Under the pieces are notes generated by a model. It did not search any database, was not told where the DNA came from, and worked only from the letters and a program-made list of their open reading frames with translations. DNA of 64,000 bases from Brachynemurus nebulosus. Taxonomy: Eukaryota > Arthropoda > Insecta > Neuroptera > Myrmeleontidae. Location of the stretch: contig JAPWDM010000046.1 in NCBI GenBank assembly GCA_035578155.1, forward strand, positions 1,058,912 to 1,122,911, read 5' to 3'. Within the stretch, counting starts at the first letter, position 1, and each line of letters begins with the position of its first letter. Both the position numbers and the translations under genes were made by a program. Below, in pieces: positions 10,317 through 21,418 of this stretch.

Positions 10317-11898
10317 GTAAAATAAATAAGCTTCATAATTTGCAGGAGAGAAAGGTCCCAGTCTACTAATTAAGTATTGCTAGTTAAATTTTACCGATCA
10401 AGTTTCATTTCAGAAATTTTCAATTGTCAAAAACGTGCCCCTAGAAAAAAAACCTTAATCAGGCCCTGATTACCTATCTATTTTTTTCTTTGTTTTTTTG
10501 AATGTAAATTTTTTTGTCAACAAAATATTTTTACCTGCTTGTTTACGGAATCTTTTGAAAATAGTTATACAGTAGTGTCCATAAAAATTTGAACATAATT
10601 TTTAATGAGACAATTTAAGTCATATATCAAATAGATCGATTTCGTCAAATCTCATTAAATTATTTGGAAATTTACAATCCATTTTAGTAATTAACACCTA
10701 CAATCCATTTTAGTAATTGAAACATCACTGACTTACATCAACTTTAATCCAATTTTTTAACACATTTAACACATTCAGGGCTGCCTGTAACATTGGCGAA
10801 GTCCAGAACAAAATTAAAACTAAACACCCCTCAAAATGAAGATAATGTTTAATAGTTAACTGAGTTTTTGACTGGTGACATGAAAGTATTTTTTACACTA
10901 TAAAAATTAGTTTAAGTTAAAAAAAAAAAAACTTTATTCTGGAATCTTGTAAAAAATTAATAAAATCTTAAGGTAGTTGATCGATAAAACGATTTTTTCA
11001 AAGGATTTTAACGAAACTTCTCTAAATATTTATTTTCTCCAATACTAATAATACGAGCCCTGACCGAAAAAAAAATTGACCACCCCAATTTTGAGAAAAA
11101 CGATTTCAAAGTTTTGTAATTTTAACACGGGTTCTTATGGGAAAATTCTATTTTTTTAGAATAAAATGAAAACGTGTCAAAGGAATTTGATAAAAATTTA
11201 ATGTTATTTAATAAAAAGTTACAAACCATATTTAATAAGAAATAAAAATTACTGACCACGCCGATTTTGAAATATAATTTAAAAACATTATTTTACTACG
11301 TTTTTACAACGCTTTTTCAACAATTCTTTTAAATTTCTACAACATAAGCGCGCGGAAATACAAAAAAACAAGTGGTATACAAATATAATAACTATCAATC
11401 AATGCATATCATATCAATGCATTATTTAATTTTTGAATATCAATGCATTATTTAATTTTTGATAAAAGAAAGCTTTTTTGCTGAGATAAACGTTTGTAGC
11501 TGACTATCTCAGAGCAAGTACGTTAAGTTGAAGTATTTATGAATTATGACACAACAATTAAATTTTAAAATATTTCTAAAATATACAATTGGTTTATTAT
11601 TCACGCACATACACATACTTTTAATTTTAATACTTTGATTTAAAGAAATTTTAAATCGCTAACTTCTTTTCACACATTTAATTCATGCAACAGCTTAAAA
11701 CAGTCCGGGTTTACACCAGTACCTGTATTGTTAAAAATATGCTTCTTTTCAAAACGAATAATGTACTGTTTTATTATTGATAATGATACCAATCATACAC
11801 ATACAACTACAAATACATATAAAATAAATAGGTTACTGGTGTTTCCAAAACACATAAATATATCCAGTTTACACTAATACAGTGATACGCCTGAAATG
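10313..11898. other. no gene seen
   Basis: Non-coding, A+T-rich. A sequence at 10571-10595 (CAGTAGTGTCCATAAAAATT) resembles a Tc1-type transposon tip, but I found no matching second end. A short direct repeat (ATCAATGCATTATTTAATTTT) lies near 11413-11460. Confidence 0.45.
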
Positions 11899-11995
11899 TG
11901 TCGTATATAAAATTATTAAAACATATATATTCAAGATCCCTATACCTTCTCAAAATTCCCACCAACGGGATAGATAAGAACACACTATAAAAAGC

Positions 11996-12003
11996 TCTTT
12001 CAT
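11996..12003 (+). promoter_or_regulatory. TATA-like box in the 5' LTR
   Basis: TATAAAAA lies about 100 bases into the LTR, a plausible position for the proviral promoter. The same sequence is in the 3' LTR near 25522. Confidence 0.5.
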
Positions 12004-12247
12004 AAAAAATGAAGATTAGATCGTAACATACATTTCTAGTCAACAATTACCATTGTTGCAATTGTTGTGATCCCGTGCTTATTGTTGTGCTTTAATGATT
12101 GTTGTTTCTAACAATGCATTATTAATTAACAATTAAACTAAATAATCAAGTATTGTTAAAAGTATTAATTATGCATTTAAAGTATCGAATATAAAAATTA
12201 CAAGTATTATTGTGTATCAGAACTGTATATTTACAAACAACGAATTT

Positions 12248-12253
12248 AATAAA
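12248..12253 (+). promoter_or_regulatory. poly(A) signal in the LTR
   Basis: AATAAA is about 250 bases downstream of the TATA-like box. Its 3' LTR counterpart (25774-25779) would serve RNA 3'-end formation. Confidence 0.45.
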
Positions 12254-12655
12254 CATTTTATTATTAATAATTAAAATTAGTGTTTTAATCAGTGCATTGA
12301 ACATTACCTTTCACTTTAAGCTCGAGCACGTTAAACCTGTTTAACATTCGGACTCTGTCATCACTCTTGTACTTCATCGATACGGTTAAGTTTATTGATC
12401 TATTCGAATTAGTAAGGTGCAAACTCGGAGGTATTAATCCGCTACCAAGTGAATACTTACCGTTACCTGAACTGTTCATCGACATTAATAATAATTAACC
12501 TAAGAAGTGCTATTAGACATTGTGTGCGTGTGTTAAAGAGGACAAAAAGGGTGTTATTCCCCAAAACTGAATAACTGGTGGCAGCAACCGAACTCTGAAA
12601 TTCGGCATTATTATTTTTGTTGTTTTACCAAGTTTGGTATACGACACAAGTAAAA

Positions 12656-12675
12656 TTTGGTGGTAGCACTGGGGA
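12656..12675 (+). promoter_or_regulatory. probable primer-binding site of provirus A
   Basis: TTTGGTGGTAGCACTGGGGA lies about 10 bases after the 5' LTR, the usual place for the tRNA primer site. It resembles the GGTGTCAGAAGTGGGA site of provirus B. A similar CTGGTGGCAGCAACC is inside the LTR at about 12570. The tRNA was not identified. Confidence 0.5.
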
Positions 12676-12719
12676 TATTATCGAGTTTCGAAGTGTGAAT
12701 TAAACTTATCGACTTTCGA

Positions 12720-12971
12720 ATGTCGTCGAAGCAATCGTCAAAGAAAAATCAGTGCAACAATACCAATACAGTCACCAACTACGTAGTGCAAGCCGATACA
12801 GCTACGGGTACACGGCAAATAATTAATTGTGGAAATAATTGGGAAGTTGAATACATTAAAGGAACCAACCCATTCACCGGTATACAACAAACATACAAGA
12901 GACTCACATTTAAAGGAACCGATCCCGCAACTGGAAAAGAAGTTCACTACTGTTGGACTATCGCTGTTTAA
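12720..12971 (+). CDS. small leader ORF upstream of gag (provirus A)
   Basis: An intact 83-codon frame from ATG 12720 lies between the primer site and gag. I do not recognise the product. It has three loose internal repeats of the form T-x-TG followed by a short polar or aromatic segment (TATGTRQII, NPFTGIQQTYKR, DPATGKEVHYCW), suggesting a small repeat-built beta fold. It is Thr/Asn-rich, with no signal peptide or membrane segment. It could be an accessory protein, or an ORF that regulates gag translation. Provirus B has no convincing equivalent with an ATG. Confidence 0.45.
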   Translation: MSSKQSSKKNQCNNTNTVTNYVVQADTATGTRQIINCGNNWEVEYIKGTNPFTGIQQTYKRLTFKGTDPATGKEVHYCWTIAV

Positions 12972-13209
12972 TTGGAAATTTGGAAACTGGTATCGACAAT
13001 TGCAGAACTGCTTCTTACCCCTTGTATCCAAGGAATCAACACGAAACTTGAGCTACAGGACAGAGGCAACTCACCACGTTGTACGCACACCGTGAAGCCA
13101 GCAACCAACCTTAATCAACTTTAAGGAAGAAATTTACTAAAGGTAGGATTAATAATAATAATAATTTATATAAAACTTTTGTAAAATTCATTGGTGAATT
13201 CAAACAAAA

Positions 13210-14160
13210 ATGGTAAACTCAGATAACGAATCGACTCCTACGGGTGCAATCCCTAGGGCAGCCCCTCGTGCACTCGATACAGGACCAGGTCCGTCCAGAT
13301 CTGCTGTTGGTAAAGTAAAAACCAATTCCTCTGATACTAGCAATCCGGGTATACAGGTTATAGAGATCACCAATAGGGATTTTCAATGGATCTATTCGCA
13401 AATAAAAGAACTAGACGAGAAACATCCCGATATGGAAGATTTCTTAACCTCCCTTACTACTGCTTGTGAAGAAATAGGTGACGATCCATATTTTGTAAGA
13501 AAATTGGAAAAATATGTTTATAATAAATTATCGAGTCACATTAAACGTAAATTAAATTTTAGTGATATCCCAACTATAGAGGAACTAAAAATAAAATTAA
13601 ATTTACTTTATGCAGATACAACTGCAATAGAACTTAGATATGAAAGGTTGGAAACTGCTAAGCAGATGCCCAACGAATCTATTCGAGAATATTACACACG
13701 TATAGATAGATTAATTACAGAATGTTGTGATGTTTTATATTATGATAAAAATAGAACGCTAAAAATTGAATTCACAAATGAAATGGGACTAAGACGATTT
13801 ATTTTTCATTGCAACCCTGAAATATCACGCTTTCTCAGAACTAAAAAAGAAACCATTAGTAATTTGGAGCAAGCATTAGCAATTGCTCTTGAAGAAGAAC
13901 AAGCATTATATGCAGCAAGAAAAATGAATCGACCCAATAAATATTGTAAAAGTTGTAACAAAACAAACCACAATACTAATGAATGTAGATTCAATCAAAG
14001 AAATAAAAAGTATACAAATGTTAACTATAATAAATATAATCAAAACAAACAAGAAATAAAAGTTACTAAAACATGTGAATACTGTAACAAATTAGGGCAT
14101 AATATATCTGAATGCTACACAAAGAAAAATAAAGATAAAAAAGAAAAAGAGCTAGGCTAA
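13210..14160 (+). CDS. gag: gag polyprotein of provirus A
   Basis: The 316-residue structural protein is intact, starting MVN like gag of provirus B. The central region (about residues 60-230) is the capsid-like part, including the stretch LRYERLETAKQMPNESIREYY shared in form with provirus B. Two zinc knuckles of the C-x2-C-x4-H-x4-C type follow: CKSCNKTNHNTNEC (about residue 247) and CEYCNKLGHNISEC (about residue 287), then a Lys-rich tail. They would bind genomic RNA. It ends at TAA 14158-14160; pol continues in the same frame directly after this stop. Confidence 0.9.
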   Translation: MVNSDNESTPTGAIPRAAPRALDTGPGPSRSAVGKVKTNSSDTSNPGIQVIEITNRDFQWIYSQIKELDEKHPDMEDFLTSLTTACEEIGDDPYFVRKLEKYVYNKLSSHIKRKLNFSDIPTIEELKIKLNLLYADTTAIELRYERLETAKQMPNESIREYYTRIDRLITECCDVLYYDKNRTLKIEFTNEMGLRRFIFHCNPEISRFLRTKKETISNLEQALAIALEEEQALYAARKMNRPNKYCKSCNKTNHNTNECRFNQRNKKYTNVNYNKYNQNKQEIKVTKTCEYCNKLGHNISECYTKKNKDKKEKELG

Positions 14161-15126
14161 AATAAACTTAAATCATTCGGGAAACGAGGCACTGAACAAA
14201 GTCGAGTCGTCGGACCTTGTTCAATTCCCACAAGACGACATAAATTAGGAGAAAACAAATGTAACAATTTTGAAAACCAAATAAAAATTAATTTAAATAA
14301 AAATAGGGAAATCCCGGAAGAAATAAATGTTACCTATCTTGAATTTTCTACTCCTAATCATAAACAGGGTAAAATACTATTACAAATTGACACGGGTTCC
14401 ACTATTAGTGTTATCAAGTATAACCAGTTAGACCCGAGTAATACAAAAGTCGATATAAAACCTAAACATATACTTACTTGCACAAACTTAACTGATACAA
14501 ACCCCATGACAACAAAGGGTAAAACACTTTTAAGTATTACTAACAATGGACACACCATTGAATTTACCCCATATATAGTTGATCAAAAAGATATAAATTT
14601 AAATTTTGCTGGTTTACTAGGAAATGATTTCCTACTTAATAATAACGTAATAATAGATTATAATAAAAATTTATTAATAATACCTTCTTTAAACATAAAC
14701 TTTATCCTGAAAACCTCTCGATTAAATACACAAATAAATAATATAACAAATAAAAACAAAAATAATAAAACAATGAATAAAAATCATAACATGTTAAATA
14801 AAAATTATAATAATGACCAACGAATTACTAATATAAAAAACGAGTTAAGAACAAACCACTTAAACAAAAAAGAAGAACTATCTCTTCTACATTTAATACT
14901 TAAACATAATAAAATAGTGAAATTAGAAAACGATCCTCATGGAAGGACAAACCTTATATCGCACGAAATTAAAACAACAAGTAATCAACCGGTTACCTCA
15001 AAGATATACCCCATACCAAAGATGATGGAAAAGGAAGTATCCAACCAAGTCAATAAGCTCTTGGAAGAAGGAATAATCCGCGAGTCAAAAAGTCCCTACA
15101 ACAGTTCCGTATGGATAGTCCCCAAA

Positions 15127-18100
15127 CAGTGGCGGCGATTAGGGGGGGGGGCAGGGGGGGGGGCGGTTGCCCCCCCACTTTCTGGGGAAAATATAATTAA
15201 ATTGTATACTTTTTTAGCGTAGTAATACTTGTATACTTTTAAAATTGATTTGCACAATTGCAACATAGCTATAAGTGGGAATTATGGTGCGAAGCGCAGC
15301 TAGATTGGTACACATGCTCGGCGCGATGTTGTAGTGGCGAGGGAGGTTCCACCTTCGCACACCGACACCTGACGACTGTTCACGATCTTAACTGAGCCCA
15401 GTAGGTAGTGACATGTATTGCCTCATCGTAAATATAACCTCTCTGTACTGTTTCGGCGGTTATGTGTTTTGCCCTCTGTGTTTGTCATAGTTCTGGTCAT
15501 ATTGAATGCAGTTGTGTTTGTGTACGCACTTTTATCTTTTAGTTAACAATGAAGCGTTCTTCGGAAAAAACGTTATTCGAATTCTTCGGTAAAGTGCAGA
15601 AATCCCAAGAAAGATTACAGTCCCACACAGTCCTAAATATTGCTGTTGTTCCGGATTCAAATAGTGAATTGACTGAAGTGTCTGTGTCAGTTACACCAGC
15701 TACAGAAGAACCACAGAAAGTTTCGTCAGTGGCAGAATCAACAGTTGAAATAGTTAGACCCATACCTTCAAGTGTTAATGTGTCCAGCGAGAGTGTATTG
15801 CCCGTAAGTACGCCTACTCAGTCTAATAGTTCTTCTCAGCTCCAATTTGAACCAAGAGATCCAATTCATGGTAGACAAGCAGCATCACAGTTTTTTAAAA
15901 ATGGTCCGTTTCAACCTGTCATTGATAAATACCCAGAAACAAAGGGTAGAAAGCTTAGAAGTATATGGTACACAGATTACAGTTGGTTAGAATACAGTAT
16001 TTCTGCTGATAAAGCTTTTTGCTTCCCATGTCGTTTGTTCGGTTCCACAAGTTGTTATGATGAAACATTCATATCTAATGGGTTTAAAAACTGGAAAAAA
16101 GCAGTCCAACGCTTTAAAGAGCACGAAAAAGCTTATTCTCACCTCAGTGCTCTTCAACGTTGGCAAGAAGGTCTTAAAACTAAAGAAAGTGTGGTAAGCA
16201 AAATATCTACACATCATCAAGAAGAAGTTAAAAAAAATCGTGATTATCTGAAGATTTTATTCCAATCTCTACTTTTCTTGGCCAAGCAGGGAATAGCACT
16301 TCGGGGTCATAGAGAAAATGAGAATTCTGATAACAGGGGTAATTATGTCGAATTATTGAAGTTGAGATCAACGGAAAACTCTTTATTAAAACAAAAATTT
16401 TTGGACAGAGACAAGTTTTTCAATTATGTTCATCACGATGTCCAAAATGAAATGATTGAAATCATGGCAAATTTGGCCAGGCAGTACATACTTGATGATG
16501 CTAAAAAATCTAAACAATTGTCCGTAATGGTTGATGAAACTCCAGATGTGTCACATCAAGAACAATTGACTCTTGTTATAAGATATGTAACAGAAAAGCT
16601 TGAAATTAAAGAAAGCTTTCTTGGTTTTTACAAAACTGATTTGACTGATGGTGAAACGTTATACAAGCTGCTTGTTTCAATTTTCGTTGAACTTGGCATT
16701 GACCCTAAAAATATAATTGCTCAGTGCTATGATGGAGCAGGAAACATGAGTGGTGCTTACAAGGGTGTCTCTGCGAGGATGAAAGAACAGAACCCGTATA
16801 TTATGTTTGTACATTGCTACATGCATTCTTTAAATCTTGCACTTGTCGATGCATCTAAAAACATTCCTTCTGTTCGCAACGTTTTTAGCACAGTCCAACA
16901 AATATACTGTTTTATTGAGGCTTCGCCTAAAAGACAAGCAGTATTTGCCACAGTAAAAAGTGCAGCATGTGCAGTCAAAGAAGGAATAAATAAGGATTTG
17001 TCTTTGAAAGCACTAAGTGACACAAGATTTAGTAGCAGATATGAAAGCTTGCGAGCCGTTCAACAACACTTAGTAGATATACTGCACACTCTGGAAAATA
17101 TTGAAGCTACTGACTCAAAGACTGGTGGAGATGCTTATGGATTGATCACACGTATTACCAAGTTTGAGTTTGTTTTTGTATTGAATACTATGAAGCACTT
17201 TTTTGAAAAAACTAACATTCTTTCAAAGTACCTACAGAATCATGATGTATCCATTCATGAAGTAGTCCAGGTGGCTAACAGCGTAGTTATGTCCATAAAT
17301 GGTTTGAGAAATGAAGAAGAGTTCCAAAAGTTTTTTACTGAAGCACTGGATTTTTGTGAAAGACATGGCTTTGAGGGGCCAACAGTTCAACGCAAAAGAA
17401 GACTTCCACAAAAAATAGGAGGAGGTGATGTTCATCCTGAATATGATTCACCTCAAGCCTACTTTTTAAAGACATTTTACTACCCTCTGTTAGATACACT
17501 CAGTGAGAACATTAGGTCACGATTTGAAAAAAACCAGCTGACTCTACTCTGCAACATGGAACTACTGCTGACGGCTTCGATTAAGAACAACTCAGTTTGT
17601 AACGACCGTATGAAAGAAGCATGTTTTGTTGTGAGTTCCGCGTTTGGTTTGGAAAATGACACTTTAGCCTCAGAAATCGATGTATTTTCAAGAAAGAAGC
17701 ATGATTCAGACCAAATTGATCGTCATCTTGTGCAAAATTTGGTTTCACAATTCAAGTCTGAAAATGTCCACAACCAGTATGTATTCCCTAATTTGTTTAA
17801 GCTTCTGCAACTGTTTTTGACTATCCCTGTGTCCACTGCAACGGCAGAACGATCTTTCAGTGTCTTGAAACGGATCAAAAACTATTTGAGGAATTGTATG
17901 CTTCAAGAACGTTTGTCACATTTAGCTATACTAGCCATTGAAAAAGATGCGGCTAAGAACATCGATTTAGAAGAATGCGTAGAAATTTATGCCAGGCGGA
18001 AATCAAGACATCTAGCTTTGTTTTAAAGCTATTACACTTTGAGAAGACGTATCCTGTAAAATTACATTACTGTCTATTATTATTGTTTATACTTAAACTA

Positions 18101-18314
18101 ATGTTCCTTTGTTTGTAACAGTTGTATTTTACTTGATAACTTAATTAAACAACTTATTACAATTACAATTGTATTTAGTTTTTCCTTGCATTTTGTAGTT
18201 AGGCCTGTAGGTGCAAAAATCAAACTATAATATAAAATAATTTCTTACAATTCCATTTTTAGTTTCAGATTTTACCTTGCCCCCCCCACTTCTAACGTCC
18301 AATCGCCGCCACTG
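15127..18314 (+). mobile_element. hAT transposon nested in provirus A pol
   Basis: The 3188-bp element has inverted ends CAGTGGCGGCGATTRGG and a perfect 8-bp duplication TCCCCAAA (15119-15126 and 18315-18322). Runs of G and C lie just inside both ends (15142-15176 and 18281-18291). It carries one long intact transposase gene. Removing it rejoins the RT frame, so RT was not otherwise damaged at this point. Confidence 0.96.
15549..18026 (+). CDS. hAT transposase, ZMYM1-like/DUF4371 type, apparently intact
   Basis: The 825-codon frame is uninterrupted. Residues 1-110 are Ser/Thr-rich and probably disordered. Residues about 125-210 form a TTF-type zinc finger (WYTDYSWLEYS, FCFPCRLFG, HEKAYSHLSA). 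A DUF4371/RNase H-like core follows with Asp about 328 in VMVDETPD, Asp about 394 in QCYDGAGNMSG, and VHCYMHSLNLAL. The C-terminal hAT dimerisation region contains STATAERSFSVLKRIKNYLR, with the likely catalytic Glu about 767. This order is typical of hAT proteins annotated as zinc finger MYM-type 1-like. With intact ends and a perfect target duplication it could be active; that is inferred. The base composition is less A-rich than the surrounding provirus. Confidence 0.93.
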   Translation: MKRSSEKTLFEFFGKVQKSQERLQSHTVLNIAVVPDSNSELTEVSVSVTPATEEPQKVSSVAESTVEIVRPIPSSVNVSSESVLPVSTPTQSNSSSQLQFEPRDPIHGRQAASQFFKNGPFQPVIDKYPETKGRKLRSIWYTDYSWLEYSISADKAFCFPCRLFGSTSCYDETFISNGFKNWKKAVQRFKEHEKAYSHLSALQRWQEGLKTKESVVSKISTHHQEEVKKNRDYLKILFQSLLFLAKQGIALRGHRENENSDNRGNYVELLKLRSTENSLLKQKFLDRDKFFNYVHHDVQNEMIEIMANLARQYILDDAKKSKQLSVMVDETPDVSHQEQLTLVIRYVTEKLEIKESFLGFYKTDLTDGETLYKLLVSIFVELGIDPKNIIAQCYDGAGNMSGAYKGVSARMKEQNPYIMFVHCYMHSLNLALVDASKNIPSVRNVFSTVQQIYCFIEASPKRQAVFATVKSAACAVKEGINKDLSLKALSDTRFSSRYESLRAVQQHLVDILHTLENIEATDSKTGGDAYGLITRITKFEFVFVLNTMKHFFEKTNILSKYLQNHDVSIHEVVQVANSVVMSINGLRNEEEFQKFFTEALDFCERHGFEGPTVQRKRRLPQKIGGGDVHPEYDSPQAYFLKTFYYPLLDTLSENIRSRFEKNQLTLLCNMELLLTASIKNNSVCNDRMKEACFVVSSAFGLENDTLASEIDVFSRKKHDSDQIDRHLVQNLVSQFKSENVHNQYVFPNLFKLLQLFLTIPVSTATAERSFSVLKRIKNYLRNCMLQERLSHLAILAIEKDAAKNIDLEECVEIYARRKSRHLALF

Positions 18315-19244
18315 TCCCCAAAAAGGAAGACGCATCAGGACAAAAGAAATATCGTATGGTTATCGATTATAGAAACCTGAACAAGATTACTGTTCCAAAT
18401 AAGTATCCTATACCGAATATCGATATTATACTTCAATCGTTAGGACAGAACCAGTATTTCAGTACAATCGACCTGGCATCTGGATTCCATCAAGTGCCAA
18501 TCAAGGAGGAGGATATCGAGAAGACCGCATTCTCAACCTCATCCGGTCACTATGAGTTCACTCGTATGCCATTTGGACTTATTAACGCTCCTGCAACCTT
18601 TCAAACCCTAATGAATACGGTGTTGAAAGAAGAAATTGCACAGAAAAAATGCTTATGTTATTTAGACGATGTCATCATATTGGGACAAAACTTGGACACT
18701 CATCTTGAAAATATGGACAAGTCTTTATTAAATTAATGAAAGCAGGATTAAAAATCAACATGGATAAGTGTGAATTTCTCACGAAAGAGATAAACTACTT
18801 AGGCCATAAGATAAGCCTCGAGGGAATAAAGCCTCAAGAAAAGAAGATTCGAGCAATCAAGGAATTGAAGGAACCACAAAGTGTAAAGGAACTCCAACGA
18901 GTCCTGGGAGCAATTGGTTACTATCGAAAATTCATTCCCACTTACTCCCAAATAGTAAAAGCACTTACTAACCTTCTAAAGAAAAACCAAAAATACGTTT
19001 TTGATGAAAAATGTCAAAAAGCTCTGAATACATTGAAACATTTACTTCTTACTTAACCCATATTAATTTATCCTGATTACGAAAAGCCTTTTATTTTAAA
19101 TACAGACGCTTCTAACGTCTCCATAGGAGCAGTGTTATTACAAGAAAAGGATAATAAGGAAATGCCAATAGCATACTACAGCGCCACCTTAAATGACGCA
19201 GAGACCCGCTATAGCACAATTGAGAAAGAGTGCTTAGCTATTAT

Positions 19245-21418
19245 CACAGTATATTGAAATCTATCAGTAGCGAAACTAAGTCATAAAACGACGCCAACAC
19301 ACAAGTTGTAAAAAAAATATTATGTAGGTACCTATTTAAAAGGATTTGTTAAGGGGTGTCCATTTCTATAAAACTTAAAAAATAAAATTGTGATATGTAT
19401 TTCTGTGCTACAAAACTGTTCTTTTAAATTATTTTAAATATTTTAGCCTTATAATAAGTATCCTGTAAATTAAAATCAGACTTTTATTATGAAAAAGTGA
19501 TTTCTTACTTTTATAACTTTTCGTGTATTTACCTACAGTTTAATAATATATAGGTATATTTCTTATAAAATATTTTGTGCTTTAGGGGAGGCTGAGTACA
19601 CTTGATCCCCATTTTGGTTTTTAGCTCAAATCTCATAAAATAATATTGTTTTTCAGGATATTTTTTCATGACTAGCTAGGAAATATGTATATCCTTGGAA
19701 ATTGGAAAGAGGAATTGTTTTCCTGTGTTTTTTTCAACTTTTAAAAACTTTTATTTGTATATTTGAGTGCAAAGTAAATTGGTATTCTTGCGTACAGTTC
19801 CTTCAGATATTCTATAGAGAAACTTAGGGAAACTAGATCAAATTTCATAAAATTTATTTGTTAATTTCATTACCCACGTTTTCCAGAATATTTTTTCCAA
19901 AATTCGAATCAAATATTTTTTCAGTTTTTCAACATACCTACGTAGTGAATGCCGATGGGCATATTATTAAATCACCAAATATCTTATTTCCTTGGGTGTT
20001 AAAAGCTTTAAAATGTATAAATATATTTTCTAATATAATACCTTCATTTGTTCCTTAATATTTTTTTAAAATTTGATATTGATGATAATTTAGACATTTT
20101 GAAAATAAATACTCACTAAGTAGTCTAGACCATTTTTGACTGATAAATTGAAATTATAGTCAATTTTATCTAGTTCGGTTGTCTTCAAAATTGGCATAGT
20201 TTCCATATTTTTATCAAATCGAGACTGAATTGGTAGCGCATCACTAGATTTAGATAAAAATTTATATAAATCTTCAGCGCAGTTGGCTTCTTTGAAATGA
20301 TTAAAAATTTTGGTGCATCAACATTTTTTTAAATCCTCATCTAAAATATATTAGGATAAATTCCACCTTGCTGGCGAACCAGTCTTGATTCAATATTCTT
20401 AGGAAAATAATTTAAAATTATCACTTTTTATATCTGTCTAGAGGTCTAAAATTGTTTTACAGCTAATTTGCATACCTTTCATAGACCTTGCGATACCTTT
20501 ACCCCCATATCTTTGTATAATTTTTAAAATAAATCAATGATTTCATTTAAAGTTTCTATTTGATATGACTGCCCAGAAAAAACTTTTTTTGTATTTATTG
20601 TTAGATTTGAGAGTACTTGAACTTAATATGTGAAATAGTTTATTCATAACGTGTATAAAATACACAGCGCCGCGTGCTATCTCTGCTACATTTAGAAATT
20701 TTCTATTTAAATATTAAAGTATTTTTCAAAGCAAATCTTTTTAAAATTATGTATAACAAGTTACAGAGATAATTACAGCTATAAAAGAACCCAAAATTCG
20801 TTACCTGAAATCATATCGTTGACATTTCTGTTGTTAGCAGTTTATAGCAAAGTTTAAAATAAAAAAGTTTCCGTCTTTAATCTTCTTCAAGGCCAACTTT
20901 AAACTTTTTTTCAACAAATAATTTTCTTCAATAAGATTCCCTTTAAGCGGGAAAGAAATGAAGACTTGAATATCGGACGAATTGGGCAAACTTGAATCAA
21001 ATAATATTCTACGAACTAAATGGATTTATGCTACTTAATTAATAATTATAATTAATGTCTCTATAAAGTAAAAAAATTCTTAAGCTTACTATTTAAAAAT
21101 TAAAGTAAATATATCCACTAATTTAAAAAATAAAGCAAAAGTTAACGACAGCTAGAAAGATATTAAAAATAAACTAAAATTATAGTTACTCTAAATTATC
21201 AAATGACTAAATAATACTAAATCAAATATATAAGAATTTCGAAAAATCACTTTCTATACAACCACATTTCGCAACGTCAAGAATCAAAGTAAATAAATTT
21301 TTTTAAGAAGGATATTTGTACAACCCTTAGAATATAGGTATCTAACGAATTTTACAACTTGTGTGTTGGCGTCGTTTTATGACTTAGTTTCGCTACTGAT
21401 AGATTTCAGTATACTGTG
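19245..21418. mobile_element. DNA transposon with ~70-bp inverted ends, nested in provirus A RNase H
   Basis: The 2174-bp insertion has inverted ends of about 70 bases, starting CACAGTATAYTGAAATCTAT and nearly identical. The flanks repeat CTATTAT (19238-19244 and 21419-21425; possibly 8 bp with a G). Removing the element and one repeat restores the RNase H frame. No transposase ORF is intact. On the minus strand two coding-like remnants are visible, at about 20110-20290 (with a GTGAGT donor-like end near 20118) and 20810-20990. TSD length and long TIRs leave P-like or other 7-8 bp TSD superfamilies open. Confidence 0.85.
20110..20290 (-). pseudogene. exon-like remnant inside the long-TIR element
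   Basis: On the minus strand a stop-free stretch of about 55 codons, including SKSSDALPIQSRFDKNMET, ends at a donor-like GTGAGT. The codon pattern looks protein-like, but neither flank is open. It may be the remains of a spliced transposase; I do not recognise the family. Confidence 0.35.

Larger units (their letters stand above)
11899..12646 (+). repeat. 5' LTR of provirus A
   Basis: It starts TGTCGTATATAA and ends TATACGACA (possibly two bases longer, CA). By eye it matches the 3' LTR at 25425-26172 over its full length, with one difference (G at 11968, A at 25494). A TATA-like box and a poly(A) signal lie inside. The near identity implies recent integration. Confidence 0.93.

Noticed and set aside
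10566..10600. Tc1-type end ACAGTAGTGTCCATAAAAA
   Set aside because: No inverted partner or transposase was found within a few kilobases, so no element can be delimited.
12285..12485. 66-codon minus-strand frame in the LTR (identical at 25811-26011)
   Set aside because: It is identical only because the LTRs are identical; it lies antisense in the LTR without supporting features.
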